Source: Streptomyces exfoliatus (GTDB taxonomy: Bacteria; Actinomycetota; Actinomycetes; Streptomycetales; Streptomycetaceae). Taken from it: a DNA stretch of 64,000 bases. The notes under the pieces were generated by a model, which was not told where the DNA came from, searched no databases, and saw only the letters and a list, made by a program, of their open reading frames with translations. The stretch covers positions 186,001 to 250,000 of the forward strand of contig NZ_JNZP01000001.1 in the NCBI RefSeq assembly GCF_000725545.1, in the 5' to 3' direction. The translations under genes were made by a program, and so were the position numbers. Below, one piece after another: positions 63,804 through 64,000 of this stretch; the stretch's first letter is position 1; every line of letters starts with the position of its first letter.

Positions 63804-64000
63804 TCACCCGCCCGACGACGCCGTGAGCTTCGCCAGGACCTCCGCCTCCCGCTCGGGGGAGAGGCCGACCTGCGGCCGGTCCGGGCGCTGCGGCGCCGCG
63901 CCGCCGAGCGACTCCAGCCACGCCCAGGTGTCGGCGACGGTCTCCGCCACCGGGCGGCAGCGCAGTCCGGCCTTGAGCGCCTTGGTGACGTCGGCGGTGT
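63804..64000 (-). CDS. NAD-dependent epimerase/reductase-like protein, C-terminal fragment
   Basis: Only the last 65 codons are in the window; the gene continues past the right edge. The fragment reads TADVTKALKAGLRCRPVAETV, then WAWLESLGGAAPQRPDRPQ and VGLSPEREAEVLA before the stop. This is the C-terminal end seen in Streptomyces NAD-dependent epimerase/dehydratase proteins with an extended-SDR fold. No catalytic residues can be seen. It is upstream of the phosphatase, 80 bases away. Confidence 0.75.
   Translation of the reverse strand, partial: TADVTKALKAGLRCRPVAETVADTWAWLESLGGAAPQRPDRPQVGLSPEREAEVLAKLTASSGG

Overview
The window is chromosomal DNA of a Streptomyces or close relative. The base composition is very GC-rich, third codon positions are strongly G/C, GTG starts and 4-base stop/start overlaps are common, and the gene set is typical of the genus (malR-malEFG-aglA, glnA2 and glnE, AfsR/SARP-type regulator, HtaA haem proteins, DmdR/IdeR-type iron boxes). 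No rRNA, tRNA, CRISPR array, prophage or complete insertion sequence was seen.

Region 1 (1-10400) is an iron/haem acquisition block. The efeO-efeB-efeU operon (minus strand, efeU cut by the window edge) lies beside the hmuT-hmuU-hmuV haem ABC importer. Two HtaA-domain surface haem proteins are divergent from hmuT, and a haem oxygenase lies about 0.7 kb further on. Three iron boxes sit before efeO, between hmuT and htaA, and before the haem oxygenase, so the block reads as one iron-repressed regulon: capture haem at the surface, import it, cleave it, and take up released or free iron. A short PhzF-like gene sits inside the block.

Region 2 (10400-31240) is mixed core and accessory genes: methionine aminopeptidase, a small conserved protein, an MFS exporter, a 192-bp inverted-repeat element (MITE-like) just before an F420:NADP oxidoreductase gene, a site-2-protease-like M50 protein, a 1161-residue AfsR-like regulator, an ABC-2 drug-type exporter, panB, an endonuclease/phosphatase-family membrane protein, a possible old-yellow-enzyme relic, nadE, an amino-acid antiporter, a DUF998/hydrolase pair, a CBS protein, and an operon of DUF6153-like, DUF3105 and DUF305 proteins.

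Region 3 (31239-41571) is nitrogen metabolism (glnA2, glnE) with hypothetical, acetyltransferase, VOC, PIG-L deacetylase and PAP2-like genes between and after.

Region 4 (41661-56242) is a malto-oligosaccharide and starch locus. MalR is divergent from malE-malF-malG, followed by the alpha-glucosidase aglA, a second LacI regulator closely related to MalR and translationally coupled to aglA, a secreted alpha-amylase with CBM20, and a 1763-residue two-catalytic-domain amylopullulanase. CTTGCAG/CGCAAG operator-like motifs occur both in the malR-malE gap and before the amylase. Extracellular enzymes would make maltodextrins, MalEFG (with an ATPase encoded elsewhere, presumably MsiK) would import them, and AglA would hydrolyse them.

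Region 5 (56274-64000) holds a GNAT protein, a small tautomerase, a TetR regulator with a perfect palindrome in front of it, a PF10118-type protein with ferritin-like diiron ligands coupled to a flavin/[2Fe-2S] reductase (a candidate uncharacterised oxygenase), a large membrane protein with a sigma-factor-like N-terminus, a tyrosine phosphatase and the 3' end of an epimerase/reductase-like gene. The most interesting leads are the diiron/reductase pair, the paired LacI regulators, the LAATG-bearing haem protein and the structured operator region of the haem oxygenase.
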